Of a DNA stretch of 33,332 nt, positions 14,811 through 23,003 are shown one piece after another. Source of the DNA: Clostridia bacterium (GTDB lineage: Bacteria > Bacillota_A > Clostridia > Oscillospirales > CAG-272); NCBI GenBank assembly GCA_017468115.1, contig JAFUJS010000003.1, forward strand, positions 1 to 33,332. The letters run 5' to 3'. The notes under the pieces were generated by a model. That model made no database searches. It was not told the DNA's origin and saw only the letters and a list, made by a program, of their open reading frames with translations. The position numbers were made by a program, and so were the translations under genes. Position 1 is the stretch's first letter. The number at the start of each line of letters is the position of its first letter.

Positions 14811-15686
14811 CTTTTTTGAAATATTAATCTCATCATACTCGGCATAGGAGCGAAAGCCCTCGCCAAGCACCTCTGTTGCATCATTGATTATAACAAATGA
14901 ACCCTTGTCAATTCTCTTAATCGCACCTATCAAAATAGGAAGCTCCTTAGGAGATACTACACACAAAAGCATAGTTTTTTCCTTGTGAGAGTACATACCA
15001 CGACAATGTATGCCCGTTGCGCCTCTTTCAAAGCTGCTCATAACAAAATCAGCAATTTCATTTTGCTTGTCGGAAAAAATCTGTACCGCCTTGGCTCTGT
15101 TGCCAAGAGTAACAATTAAGTCAGTAACGAGGGAAGAGATATACATTGCAATTATTGAATAAATTGTAATGGTAATGCTTCTGAACACAATGCCCGAAAT
15201 GGCAATAACCGCACAGTCCAGCACGAGAATAATATGTGCAAGGGAGGCGTGTGGAATAAGACGCTTAATAACCATTGCCAAAAAATCACTTCCGCCGGTA
15301 GATGCGCCCTGCCTTATAACAAATCCTACCCCAATTCCTATAAGCACACCGCCAACAGCAGTTGAGGCAATCAGGTCCTCGTTGTAGACGGGAAAATAGC
15401 TGGTTATTTCCAAAAAAGCAGTTAAGGAGGCTATTCCAATAACCGTTTTCATAACCGACTCCCTTCCCAGATACTTAAATCCCAAAAGAAAGAGAAGGGC
15501 ATTAATTACAAGGTTGGTAATCCACAGCTTAACACCAAAAAGGTGTAAAAGTATAGTTCCGATAGATGAAATACCACCGGAGGAAATTTTGCTTGGCACC
15601 AAAAATATATTGATTCCAAGCGCCAAAATAAACGAGCCGACAATAATAAAAGTCAGGTTAATTACAAAAGGACTTATTTTCTTCAT
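14796..15686 (-). CDS. YitT family membrane protein with DUF2179 domain
   Basis: A 296-aa protein. About five or six hydrophobic helices occupy residues ~5-190, including GSFILALGINIFLVPSKIS, the typical ISSGGISSIG loop and the RQGASTGGSDFLA motif. The last ~90 residues form the soluble DUF2179 domain (KAVQIFSDKQNEIADFV, FERGATGIHCRGMYS, IINDATEVLGEGF). The family is widespread in Firmicutes and its transport substrate is unknown. ATG at 15686 is preferred to GTG at 15695 because the AAGGGG ribosome site would touch the GTG. It is downstream of the CE15-like esterase gene on the same strand with no strong terminator between, so it may be co-transcribed. Confidence 0.9.
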   Translation of the reverse strand: MKKISPFVINLTFIIVGSFILALGINIFLVPSKISSGGISSIGTILLHLFGVKLWITNLVINALLFLLGFKYLGRESVMKTVIGIASLTAFLEITSYFPVYNEDLIASTAVGGVLIGIGVGFVIRQGASTGGSDFLAMVIKRLIPHASLAHIILVLDCAVIAISGIVFRSITITIYSIIAMYISSLVTDLIVTLGNRAKAVQIFSDKQNEIADFVMSSFERGATGIHCRGMYSHKEKTMLLCVVSPKELPILIGAIKRIDKGSFVIINDATEVLGEGFRSYAEYDEINISKKKKAP

Positions 15687-15739
15687 AAAAACCACCCCTT
15701 ACTATTTTAATCCCCTAAGGGAAAATTAAACAGTAAAAG

Positions 15740-16807
15740 TTAATTTTTATGCTTCAATACATAGTCGATAAAGTTCTTCCAGCTGTGTCTTGAAAAATAG
15801 TGTCTTGACTTAATCAGAAAAATGCCGATACGTCCGTTAAGCTCAGCCTCACCAACCTCTAAAAAGCTATTTTTGGCATAGCCAACAAGTCCGTCCCTCT
15901 CCCAAGCAGGGGATGCGGCAAGCGCGCTTAGCTGAACAGAGCGTGGGTCCGCCCAAAAATCATGGCTGCATGCCCCAAGCGCTACATATCTTGGCGCAAT
16001 AGCCGCCAAAAGAAAATGCTGGTCGAAATCATCTGAATAATTCTTTTCTGTATGCTTAACAAAGCCCTTGCAGAACCAGAAGGGGAACACTCTATGAATG
16101 TCTGAATAAAGCTCTCCTGTTAAGCGCTTGTTTTCGCCGCTGTGGTGTCCGCTGTTTCCCTTTGCCAGGCTATCTCCACAGCAGCCTGCCGCATTTGAAA
16201 GAGCAAACTTAATTCTTGTGTCGTGGGCTGCTGTCAGCAAAGCAGTTTTTCCAAGACGCGAGTGTCCCGCAACACAAATATTGTCCTTGTCCACACAGTC
16301 AAGGGTCAATGCATAATCCACAAGTCGCATATTTGCCCAAGCCCAAATGCCGATTTTACCGCAGGCTGTATCTGTGTCCTGACCGTTTGGCAGGAGCAAG
16401 GGTCCAAGTCCGTTTGAAAAATCATTATCATCAGATGCTACATCCTCATAAACAAAGGCAAGATAGTTTACATCCTTTTCCGATAGCTCCTCAATGGGAA
16501 AATATCTTGAGGCATACATAGGATGAAAGTTATTTAATACCACGGTCGGTCTTTTCCTGTCATCGTTATGCAAAAGCCTGTCAACTCTAAAGCTATGAGA
16601 GCGCTGTCCGACAGTAATTGTCATAGTAACAAATGAATGCTCAACCGTGCCAAGCGAGTATTCCCCATAAATAAAGGTAGGCTCGCTAACGCTTATTGAA
16701 TATTCGACACAGGGAAGGGTGCCATACATCTCACGGCTAAGAATATTTAGCATTTCCTCTCTGGAAAGCAAAGAGGGAAGCTTTCTGCTTTTTAGCTCAT
16801 TTTGCAT
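15740..16807 (-). CDS. CE15-like esterase (glucuronoyl-esterase fold), cytoplasmic
   Basis: A 355-aa alpha/beta hydrolase. The nucleophile elbow is GHSRLGKTAL (Ser183), followed by SNAAGCCGDSL, then DQHFLLAAIAPRYVALG, WADPRSVQLSALAASP and a C-terminal His (H336 or H341 in SRHYFSRHSW). These blocks occur in this order in CE15 glucuronoyl esterases, which split lignin-carbohydrate or related uronic esters. CE15 enzymes are usually exported, and this one has no signal peptide, so it probably acts on imported fragments or another sugar ester. It begins only three bases after the TIR-protein gene and is surely co-transcribed with it. Confidence 0.8.
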   Translation of the reverse strand: MQNELKSRKLPSLLSREEMLNILSREMYGTLPCVEYSISVSEPTFIYGEYSLGTVEHSFVTMTITVGQRSHSFRVDRLLHNDDRKRPTVVLNNFHPMYASRYFPIEELSEKDVNYLAFVYEDVASDDNDFSNGLGPLLLPNGQDTDTACGKIGIWAWANMRLVDYALTLDCVDKDNICVAGHSRLGKTALLTAAHDTRIKFALSNAAGCCGDSLAKGNSGHHSGENKRLTGELYSDIHRVFPFWFCKGFVKHTEKNYSDDFDQHFLLAAIAPRYVALGACSHDFWADPRSVQLSALAASPAWERDGLVGYAKNSFLEVGEAELNGRIGIFLIKSRHYFSRHSWKNFIDYVLKHKN

Positions 16808-16810
16808 AAA

Positions 16811-17689
16811 TTATCTCCTTAAAAGTTCCTTTGCCTCAAGCGCCTTAAGAATATCCTCAAAGCCGCTTTCAAAGTCATTTATATCTATCACAGGGCAATT
16901 AATGTAGGACAGCGTGCCATCTAGCAAGCTTCTCAAATCATCAAGGTCTACATCATTTTTAATAAGCACGGGCAAAACGAATGCTCCTTTAGAAAGAGCA
17001 TATGAGATTTCCCTTTCAGCGTATTTGCTTTGAATGCTACGCTTTGAAACAAGAAAAATAAAAACGCCGTCCCTATAAGAATTTTCCTTTATTTGGCTTT
17101 CCACACTGTTGAGCCAGCTGTCGCCACAAACCAAATCATCGTCATCCCATACGCTATAGCCACGCTCCTTAAAATGCCTGTGTAGCTTTTTCGCAATAGC
17201 CTTGTCGCTTCTGGCGTAAGAAAGAAAAACCTTGGAAACACGTATTTGATAAGCAATTTGGTTTCTTATGTAATCATAGCATTCCTTGTCCCAAATGTCA
17301 AACTTATCAAGCTCAATTTCCAAAACATTGATTTTCTTGCCACTGTCAATAAGAGCCTTAAGATACTCACGCTCCTTTTGAACATAGTAAGACCCTTCGG
17401 CGTTTTCACTCTTACAGTAGACAAACCAAATTCTTTCGTTTATCTCTCTCTTGATAAGGTCTTGTATCTCGTTATCATCTGACAAGCACTTCAAGAAGAA
17501 AAGAATAGGCTCATAAAAAAAGGTTTCCTCAATAATGTTTCTTACAATCCTAACCTTTTCTATATCTAAGTGGGAATGAGAAATGAAGAAATACTGCTTC
17601 AAATGCTCATGCTGGCATTCAAGACATTTATAGCTATCTACAGTCTTGTCATAAACAAGCCGTTCACAGCCACAGTTAAGACAATTCAT
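16811..17689 (-). CDS. Zinc-ribbon protein with two TIR domains
   Basis: A 292-aa protein. Residues 1-30 carry a zinc ribbon (C3-x2-C6 with C8 close by, C22-x2-C25). TIR-like domain 1 spans ~31-130 (FFISHSHLD start) and TIR domain 2 ~151-285 (VFLSYARSDKAIAKKLHRHF, then YSVWDDDDLVCGDSW). Each keeps a Glu at the position of the catalytic Glu of NAD-cleaving TIR domains: E106 in SYYVQKE and E227 in SKYAERE. It could be a NADase or signalling protein of a defence or stress pathway, or a pure interaction module. The start at 17689 fits the promoter at 17721-17749 and excludes a longer ORF from 17773. Its only operon partner is the CE15-like esterase. Confidence 0.8.
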   Translation of the reverse strand: MNCLNCGCERLVYDKTVDSYKCLECQHEHLKQYFFISHSHLDIEKVRIVRNIIEETFFYEPILFFLKCLSDDNEIQDLIKREINERIWFVYCKSENAEGSYYVQKEREYLKALIDSGKKINVLEIELDKFDIWDKECYDYIRNQIAYQIRVSKVFLSYARSDKAIAKKLHRHFKERGYSVWDDDDLVCGDSWLNSVESQIKENSYRDGVFIFLVSKRSIQSKYAEREISYALSKGAFVLPVLIKNDVDLDDLRSLLDGTLSYINCPVIDINDFESGFEDILKALEAKELLRR

Positions 17690-17720
17690 TGCCACGACAA
17701 AACCACATCCTTTCACACAT

Positions 17721-17749
17721 ATTCTAACACCGGCAAGGGAAAAAGTCAA
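17721..17749 (-). promoter_or_regulatory. Promoter of the TIR-esterase operon
   Basis: On the minus strand TTGACT (17744-17749) and TAGAAT (17721-17726) with 17-bp spacing. Transcription would start near 17714, which decides the TIR-protein start at 17689 or just before it. Confidence 0.8.
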
Positions 17750-17767
17750 ACTATTTTGTATATACAC

Positions 17768-17797
17768 TTGCACATATATTTACAAATGTGGTATAAT
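17768..17797 (+). promoter_or_regulatory. Promoter of the 646-aa TIM-barrel gene
   Basis: TTGCAC (17768-17773) and TATAAT (17792-17797) with 18-bp spacing, 29 bases before the ATG. It is divergent from the TIR-operon promoter. Confidence 0.75.
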
Positions 17798-17826
17798 TAT
17801 CACAACAAACGAAAGAGGATAGAGCA

Positions 17827-19767
17827 ATGAAACCGAGTAAGCTATATTCATATACAATAATGCCCCTGCTTATGGAGCATCTTGAGGAAATATGTCAGGA
17901 CATAAAAATGCAGGTGGACTCAGGCATTGCATCCTGCGCCCTTTTCAGTATGACCCTTGTTCCCGAGGGTAATCCGCCTGCAAACAAGGCAAAGATTCTA
18001 TGCCAAAAATATGCCAAATTCAAAAAGCGTCTTGATGAGCTTGGGGTTGAAAGCGGCATTTTGGTTCAAGCCACCGTTGGACACGGCTGGATTTTAGGAG
18101 ATATGTTCCCATACCAACCCCACGTAAACTTTACCGATGGCATTGCCACAAGGGTTGCATGCCCCTGTGATGAGGGCTTTAAGCAGTACATATATGATGC
18201 AATCAAAACTGTAGCCGAGGCAGGACCCGGCACAATTATGATAGACGATGATTTTCGTCTTATCTGGTTTAAGGGAGAGGGCTGTGCCTGTCCCCTTCAT
18301 ATGGAGCGCTTTAACAGGGAAGCCGGCACAGAGCTTACCGGAGAAGAGCTTTGGAAAGCAGTTAACGAAAGAACACCGCTTGCAAAGAAATATACCGACA
18401 TTTTTATAAAAACCCAAAAGGAGTCCCTTCTTGAGGGTGCAAGGCTTATGCGTGATGCTATTGACAGCGTGGACCCAACCCTGCACGCATCCTATTGCTG
18501 CTGTGGAAATAATGCAGAGTTTGCCTCTGAAATTGCCACCATTTTAGCAGGCAAGGGCAACCCTGTAATGGTAAGAATAAATAACGGCAACTACACCCAC
18601 GCAGGTCCAAGATATTTCAGCCGTGTTTTCCATCGCTGCAGAACGCAAATCGAAAAGCTAAAGGGCAAGGTTGACATCATTCTTGCAGAAACGGACACCT
18701 GTCCACAAAACCGTTACAGCACAAGCGCAAGCTCCCTGCACACCCATTTTATAGGCTCTATTTTAGAGGGCGCAAATGGCGCAAAGCATTGGATTACACG
18801 CTTGCTTGACTATGAGCCTCAAAGTGGCGTTGCCTACCGCAAAAAATTAAGCACCTACCACGGCTTTTATGAAAGACTAAATCAGCTTACGCCAAGCCTT
18901 AAATGGCGTGGCTGTCGCATTCACACTCCCTGTGAGCCTGACTTTACATATGGCAGAGTAAAGGAGGAGTGGGATGGCTGGAGCTACTGTGTCCTTGAAA
19001 AAATGGGCATACCTATGTATTTTTCAGGCGAAAATGGCGGAGTATGCTGTCTTGAGGGCGATGTTGATACACGCCTAAGCGACGAGAAGATTTTGGACAT
19101 TCTTAAGGGTCCTGCCTTCATAGCCTCTGACACAGCAAAAAATCTGGTAAGCCGTGGCTTTTCTCAGTATCTTGGCGTTGATGTTAGGGAATGGACAGGA
19201 AAGCAGCCTGTAAACGAATATATTAAATCAAGCCATCGCTACACAAAAATCCAAATGCAGCTAAAGGAGCTAATACCTCTTTATCCCGAGGTAGAGGAGC
19301 TTTCAGAGGTTCTTAACACCACCGACCACCAAAGCTATGAAAGGCTTTTTCCCGGTGTTACCTCATATAAAAATAGCCTTGGCGGACAAATTTTTGTCTT
19401 TGCAGGCACCCCTGTGGCAGAATTTCATCTGTCAACTGCCTTTTCCTTCCTTAACTATTCAAGAAAAGAGCAGCTGATAGGTATGCTTAAGAGGACAGCG
19501 GAGCTTCCCCTATATTTCCCGGGTGATGAGGAGGTTTACCTCAAATGTGCCGATATGGACGACCAAAGGCTTTTTGCGGCGCTGTTCAACCTGGGTCTTG
19601 ACCCGATAGACCAAATCAAGCTGGTAATCGAAAGGGAAGTGAAGGGAATAGAGGTGCTTTTGCCAAACGGAAGCACACAGAATGTGGCATTCACAAATGA
19701 AGGAAGCACCTACACACTTAATTTGCCCCTGTACACCCTAGAGCCTGTAATTCTATTCATAAAATAA
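17827..19767 (+). CDS. Putative GH-A-like TIM-barrel protein of unknown specificity
   Basis: A 646-aa cytoplasmic protein without signal peptide. The N-terminal half looks like a TIM barrel of the GH42/GH-A kind: strand ends SGILVQATVGHGW, GPGTIMIDDDFRL (D140-D142), HASYCCCGNN, VDIILAETDT (E288) and GANGAKHWITRLLDY. An alpha/beta domain follows (~400-560), then a small beta domain (~590-646) reminiscent of GH42 enzymes. The position where GH-A enzymes usually have Asn-Glu shows Asp-Asp-Asp, so either the family is divergent or the acid/base lies elsewhere; E288 is a plausible nucleophile. Unusually many cysteines are present. I recognise no named family. It has its own promoter and terminator. 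Confidence 0.6.
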   Translation: MKPSKLYSYTIMPLLMEHLEEICQDIKMQVDSGIASCALFSMTLVPEGNPPANKAKILCQKYAKFKKRLDELGVESGILVQATVGHGWILGDMFPYQPHVNFTDGIATRVACPCDEGFKQYIYDAIKTVAEAGPGTIMIDDDFRLIWFKGEGCACPLHMERFNREAGTELTGEELWKAVNERTPLAKKYTDIFIKTQKESLLEGARLMRDAIDSVDPTLHASYCCCGNNAEFASEIATILAGKGNPVMVRINNGNYTHAGPRYFSRVFHRCRTQIEKLKGKVDIILAETDTCPQNRYSTSASSLHTHFIGSILEGANGAKHWITRLLDYEPQSGVAYRKKLSTYHGFYERLNQLTPSLKWRGCRIHTPCEPDFTYGRVKEEWDGWSYCVLEKMGIPMYFSGENGGVCCLEGDVDTRLSDEKILDILKGPAFIASDTAKNLVSRGFSQYLGVDVREWTGKQPVNEYIKSSHRYTKIQMQLKELIPLYPEVEELSEVLNTTDHQSYERLFPGVTSYKNSLGGQIFVFAGTPVAEFHLSTAFSFLNYSRKEQLIGMLKRTAELPLYFPGDEEVYLKCADMDDQRLFAALFNLGLDPIDQIKLVIEREVKGIEVLLPNGSTQNVAFTNEGSTYTLNLPLYTLEPVILFIK

Positions 19768-19768
19768 G

Positions 19769-19800
19769 AAAAAGCTACCCAAGCGTTGGGTAGCTTTTTT
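19769..19800. terminator. Bidirectional terminator
   Basis: AAAAAGCTACCC (19769-19780) pairs with GGGTAGCTTTTT around AAGCGTT, placed between converging genes. Confidence 0.9.
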
Positions 19801-19801
19801 G

Positions 19802-20410
19802 TTATTCTTGTGCCTCTTGTGCTTTCTTAACTTGCTTTTTGTAAAGTCTTGCAAGAGTATAGCCTGTGTATCTGAGTATAAACGCAGGCAAAAGGCTTAA
19901 AATAAAGTTAACTGCGAAAATAGGAATCCAAATAGACGGTGGACAAGGGAACAAAACCCCTGTTACGTTAAACCAATAAGGTATAAACATAATAGCAAAG
20001 CCGCAAATTGCGTTTTGCCAATGGATAACATAGCCATAGTTTATCTCAACCAAAAACTGCTCAAGATAAGACTTGTCGTTGGTGCTTTTCAGCTCGCTTT
20101 TGCTAAAGCTTGTAAATCCGCCAAGCTCCGGCACGTGGTCCTTCCACGCCTTGATTTTTATAGCCTTGTAGAAATTATGCTCCCACTTTGGCACATTCCA
20201 AAGCTTGTGTGTTGGCATAAACCATCTTCTGGGTAATAATCTACGAATAACAGTTGCTCCGATGCCGTCAAGGGAGATAACACCGACGGTGCCGATTACA
20301 ACATTGACAGAAACCCAAAGCAAATTGTTCCAATCAAAAGGAACAGAAAAAACATTGGCGACTATAATAGCCAGCATACCAATAATGATAGTAAGAATAT
20401 AAAAAAGCAT
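19802..20410 (-). CDS. CrtO-like (glycosyl-diaponeurosporenoate acyltransferase family) membrane protein
   Basis: A 202-aa protein with about four hydrophobic helices (~2-22, 32-55, 125-148, 156-180) and a central polar segment, RRWFMPTHKLWNVPKWEHNF then KIKAWKDHVPE. This resembles the core of the small acyltransferase family named for staphylococcal CrtO, which acylates a glycosylated carotenoid. No carotenoid genes are visible here, so the acyl acceptor is probably another glycolipid or cell-envelope compound (inference). The start is ATG at 20410 with AAGGAG seven bases upstream; a GTG two codons earlier is too close to that site. It is divergent from the ABC transporter. Confidence 0.6.
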   Translation of the reverse strand: MLFYILTIIIGMLAIIVANVFSVPFDWNNLLWVSVNVVIGTVGVISLDGIGATVIRRLLPRRWFMPTHKLWNVPKWEHNFYKAIKIKAWKDHVPELGGFTSFSKSELKSTNDKSYLEQFLVEINYGYVIHWQNAICGFAIMFIPYWFNVTGVLFPCPPSIWIPIFAVNFILSLLPAFILRYTGYTLARLYKKQVKKAQEAQE

Positions 20411-20432
20411 AAGCACTCTCCTTTGTCACTAC

Positions 20433-20461
20433 ATTCTATCACAAAAAAACCATGTTTTCAA
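20433..20461 (-). promoter_or_regulatory. Promoter of the CrtO-like gene
   Basis: On the minus strand TTGAAA (20456-20461) and TAGAAT (20433-20438) with 17-bp spacing. Confidence 0.75.
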
Positions 20462-20471
20462 CCATAAATTG

Positions 20472-20500
20472 TTGAAAATCAAGGGGGAATGTGCTATCAT
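20472..20500 (+). promoter_or_regulatory. Promoter of the ABC transporter operon
   Basis: TTGAAA (20472-20477) and TATCAT (20495-20500) with 17-bp spacing. The divergent -35 boxes are only ten bases apart and lie in an 8-8-8 inverted repeat (20455-20478). Confidence 0.7.
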
Positions 20501-20530
20501 AATAATATAATACAAATCAGGAGGCGAAAA

Positions 20531-21454
20531 ATGTCATATGTACTTCGTACCTTCGGCTTGTCCAAGTGCTATAAGGGCAATTGGGCGCTCAGCAAGGTAA
20601 ATATGAACATAGAAAAGGGCGATATATACGGCTTCGTGGGTGAAAACGGCTCCGGTAAAACAACAATTATTCGCTTAATAACAGGACTTATCAGTCCGAA
20701 CGAGGGCTCCTTTGAGCTTTTCGGTGCCAGCAATGATTCTCCAAAAATTTTGGAGGCAAGAAGAAGGGTGGGCGCAATTGTTGAGTCCCCTTCGATATAT
20801 CTTAATATGTCAGCACGCAACAACTTAAAAATGCAATGCGATATTTTAGGTATAAAGGATGAGGAAAAAATCAAAAGGGCACTTATGGAGGTTGGGCTTT
20901 TTGATATGTACGAAAGCAAAAAGCAGGCAAGCAACTTTTCTCTCGGTATGCGTCAAAGGCTCGGTATTGCTATGGCACTTATTGGCGAGCCTGAGTTTAT
21001 TATTCTTGATGAGCCGATGAATGGTCTTGACCCTGCAGGCATTGTTGAAATTCGTGAGCTTATCTTAAATCTGAATAAGGAGAAGGGTATTACCTTTTTA
21101 ATCTCCTCTCATATTCTTACAGAGCTTGCCCTTGTTGCCACAAAATACGGCATCATCTCCAAGGGCCAAATGGTTGTTGAAATCTCCGCACAGGAGCTTC
21201 AAAATCAATGCAAGCAGTCAATCTATCTTGAGGTTGATAGCCCAATTAAGCTGTTTGAGGTGCTCATTCAGACAATGGATGAAAAGAACCTTGCCCTTGA
21301 GCCAAAGGGAGTCAGGGTATACGGAAATATTCACCTGAACTGGCTCTTTACAAAGGCGCTTGATGCGGGGCTTGAAATCCAAAATGTAGTGACCACAAAG
21401 GGTAGCATTGAGGACTACTATCTATCACATATAGGAGGTAACCACAATGCTTAG
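20531..21454 (+). CDS. ABC transporter ATP-binding protein (BcrA/CcmA-like)
   Basis: A 307-aa ATPase with Walker A GENGSGKTT (37-45), a Q-loop region around VESPSIYLNMSARNN, signature FSLGMRQR (136-143), Walker B FIILDEP and an H-loop in ISSHI, followed by a ~90-residue C-terminal domain typical of bacitracin-export-like ATPases. It powers the membrane partner encoded next (8-base overlap). AGGAGG lies before ATG 20531, and the in-frame upstream ATG at 20489 lies at the promoter. Such two-gene systems export peptides, antibiotics or lipids; the substrate is not evident. Confidence 0.92.
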   Translation: MSYVLRTFGLSKCYKGNWALSKVNMNIEKGDIYGFVGENGSGKTTIIRLITGLISPNEGSFELFGASNDSPKILEARRRVGAIVESPSIYLNMSARNNLKMQCDILGIKDEEKIKRALMEVGLFDMYESKKQASNFSLGMRQRLGIAMALIGEPEFIILDEPMNGLDPAGIVEIRELILNLNKEKGITFLISSHILTELALVATKYGIISKGQMVVEISAQELQNQCKQSIYLEVDSPIKLFEVLIQTMDEKNLALEPKGVRVYGNIHLNWLFTKALDAGLEIQNVVTTKGSIEDYYLSHIGGNHNA

Positions 21455-22262
21455 TCTACTTAAAACCGACTTGAGGCGCACCTTTAGGGATAAGCTATTT
21501 TTGATAGTTTGCATCATCGGTGCAGTATTTGCAATAATTATGCCACTGCTTTATGTTCTTATTTTCACCGGCCTTGGCGAAATGGAGCTTGGCGAATTTA
21601 GAATGGCACTGGACGCAAAAACTATGTTCTTTTCTGCCTTTTCTCCGGGAGGAGACTTTGGACTTATAGTTCCGATTCTTATTGCTATTATCATTTGCAA
21701 GGACTTTAGCTACGGCACAGTAAGAAACAAAATAATTGCAGGTAAATCAAGAAGCGCAATATTTATGTCCTTGTTTACCACCAGCACAATTGCTATGTGT
21801 ACAGTAATCCTTGCACAGGCACTGCTGACCCTTCTCATTTCCTTGATTTTCTTTGATTATCAGCAGGGCGGCTTTACAGCAGGGGACTTTGGTTACTTGC
21901 TTCTTTCCGTACTGTTTTCACTTCTGGTATATGTGTTTATATCTGCCTTGGTAAGCTTCCTTGCAGTATTTATGAAAAACACAGGACTTGCAGTTGTAAT
22001 GTACGTTGCCGTATCATTCCTTTTTACAATTGTAGGCTCCATAATTATGATAGCAGGCTTGACGGTAGATCCGGAAAACACCACAGCTGTAACTATTCTT
22101 GAGTTTTTGAACAACACAAACATATTTACATCCGGCTTAATAGGTACAGGCACGACCTATACCTTCGAGGATGTTATGTATATTTTGATGCCAACAATCG
22201 GCGGAACAGCAGTTTTCCTTGCCCTCGGCTTGTTAGTGTTCAACAAAAAGGACTTAAAATAA
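21447..22262 (+). CDS. ABC-2 type transporter permease
   Basis: A 271-aa membrane protein with about six hydrophobic helices (near residues 17-43, 65-85, 105-135, 148-175, 182-207 and 243-263). The N-terminus LLKTDLRRTFRDKLFLI and the IIICKDFSYGTVRNKIIAGKSR segment are typical of ABC-2 permeases paired with BcrA-like ATPases. It overlaps the ATPase gene by eight bases with its ribosome site AGGAGG inside that gene. A terminator follows at once, so the transporter is a two-gene unit. Confidence 0.9.
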   Translation: MLSLLKTDLRRTFRDKLFLIVCIIGAVFAIIMPLLYVLIFTGLGEMELGEFRMALDAKTMFFSAFSPGGDFGLIVPILIAIIICKDFSYGTVRNKIIAGKSRSAIFMSLFTTSTIAMCTVILAQALLTLLISLIFFDYQQGGFTAGDFGYLLLSVLFSLLVYVFISALVSFLAVFMKNTGLAVVMYVAVSFLFTIVGSIIMIAGLTVDPENTTAVTILEFLNNTNIFTSGLIGTGTTYTFEDVMYILMPTIGGTAVFLALGLLVFNKKDLK

Positions 22263-22290
22263 AAAAGGGACACCTAAGTGTCCTTTTTTT
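22261..22290 (+). terminator. Terminator of the ABC transporter operon
   Basis: GGACAC (22268-22273) pairs with GTGTCC (22278-22283) around CTAA, flanked by A6 and T7. Confidence 0.88.
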
Positions 22291-22301
22291 CATTGATAGT
22301 C

Positions 22302-22339
22302 TTGATTTTTTGCTACAATTTTCTTATACTATTAGTATA
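22302..22339 (+). promoter_or_regulatory. Promoter and palindrome of the RNA ligase-PHP operon
   Basis: TTGATT (22302-22307) and TATACT (22325-22330) with 17-bp spacing. The -10 box is part of the perfect palindrome TATACTA-T-TAGTATA (22325-22339), a possible operator. Confidence 0.65.
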
Positions 22340-22361
22340 AATTCCAAGAAAGGGGAAAATT

Positions 22362-22991
22362 ATGGCACAAAGATACAAATACCCAAGGACCTTTCACTTT
22401 CCCTTTTCTGAGGGAGCTACTGACGACGATAAAATTCTTGGTTCAACCGACCACTTTAAGGGTAAAATGGTAGTGGTTACAGAAAAAATGGATGGAGAAA
22501 ACACTACCATCTATAACGACCATTGCCACGCAAGGAGCATAGACAGTAAGCACAAGGGCTATCACTCCTGGCTTCTTTCTCAAATTCCCACCTTCCAGCA
22601 CCAAATTCCCAACGGGTGGCGTATTTGCGGGGAATACCTTTTTGCAAAGCATTCCATCGGCTACGATAGCCTTCCGTCATACCTTATGGTTTTCTCCATA
22701 TGGGATGAGGAAAACCGTTGCCTTAGCTGGGGCGATATGGTCGACATCTGCAAGGACCTGGGGCTTGAGGTGGTGCCCACCCTTTATGAGGGCATTTACG
22801 ACGAGGAGCTTATTAAGAAAATAGCCAAGGAAACCGTTTTACGTGGTAAAGAGGGCATTGTTGTAAGGCTTAGCGACGGCTTCAAATATGAGGACTTTTC
22901 AAAATCAATTGCAAAGTTTGTCAGAAAAAACCACATTCAGACTGACAGCAGCTGGGGCAGTGGCGAGGTAGAGAAAAACAAGTTAAAATAA
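22362..22991 (+). CDS. RNA ligase (T4 Rnl2-like nucleotidyltransferase core)
   Basis: A 209-aa single-domain covalent nucleotidyltransferase. The motifs stand in order: motif I EKMDGENT with the adenylated Lys42, motif III-like ICGEYLFAKHSI (E91), motif IV EGIVVRL (164-170) and motif V IAKFVRKNH (K185, K189). It should join RNA 5'-phosphate and 3'-OH ends, presumably using ATP. The protein is shorter than T4 Rnl2 (about 330 aa) and lacks its C-terminal domain. The PHP phosphoesterase gene follows 12 bases after its stop, giving a possible end-processing plus sealing pair. A GGGG-containing ribosome site precedes the ATG. Confidence 0.82.
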   Translation: MAQRYKYPRTFHFPFSEGATDDDKILGSTDHFKGKMVVVTEKMDGENTTIYNDHCHARSIDSKHKGYHSWLLSQIPTFQHQIPNGWRICGEYLFAKHSIGYDSLPSYLMVFSIWDEENRCLSWGDMVDICKDLGLEVVPTLYEGIYDEELIKKIAKETVLRGKEGIVVRLSDGFKYEDFSKSIAKFVRKNHIQTDSSWGSGEVEKNKLK

Positions 22992-23003
22992 AGCGAGGTA
23001 AAT

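Noticed and set aside
16811..17689. Thoeris anti-phage system
   Set aside because: No ThsA-type effector or SIR2/SLOG protein is encoded nearby; the only partner is an esterase gene.
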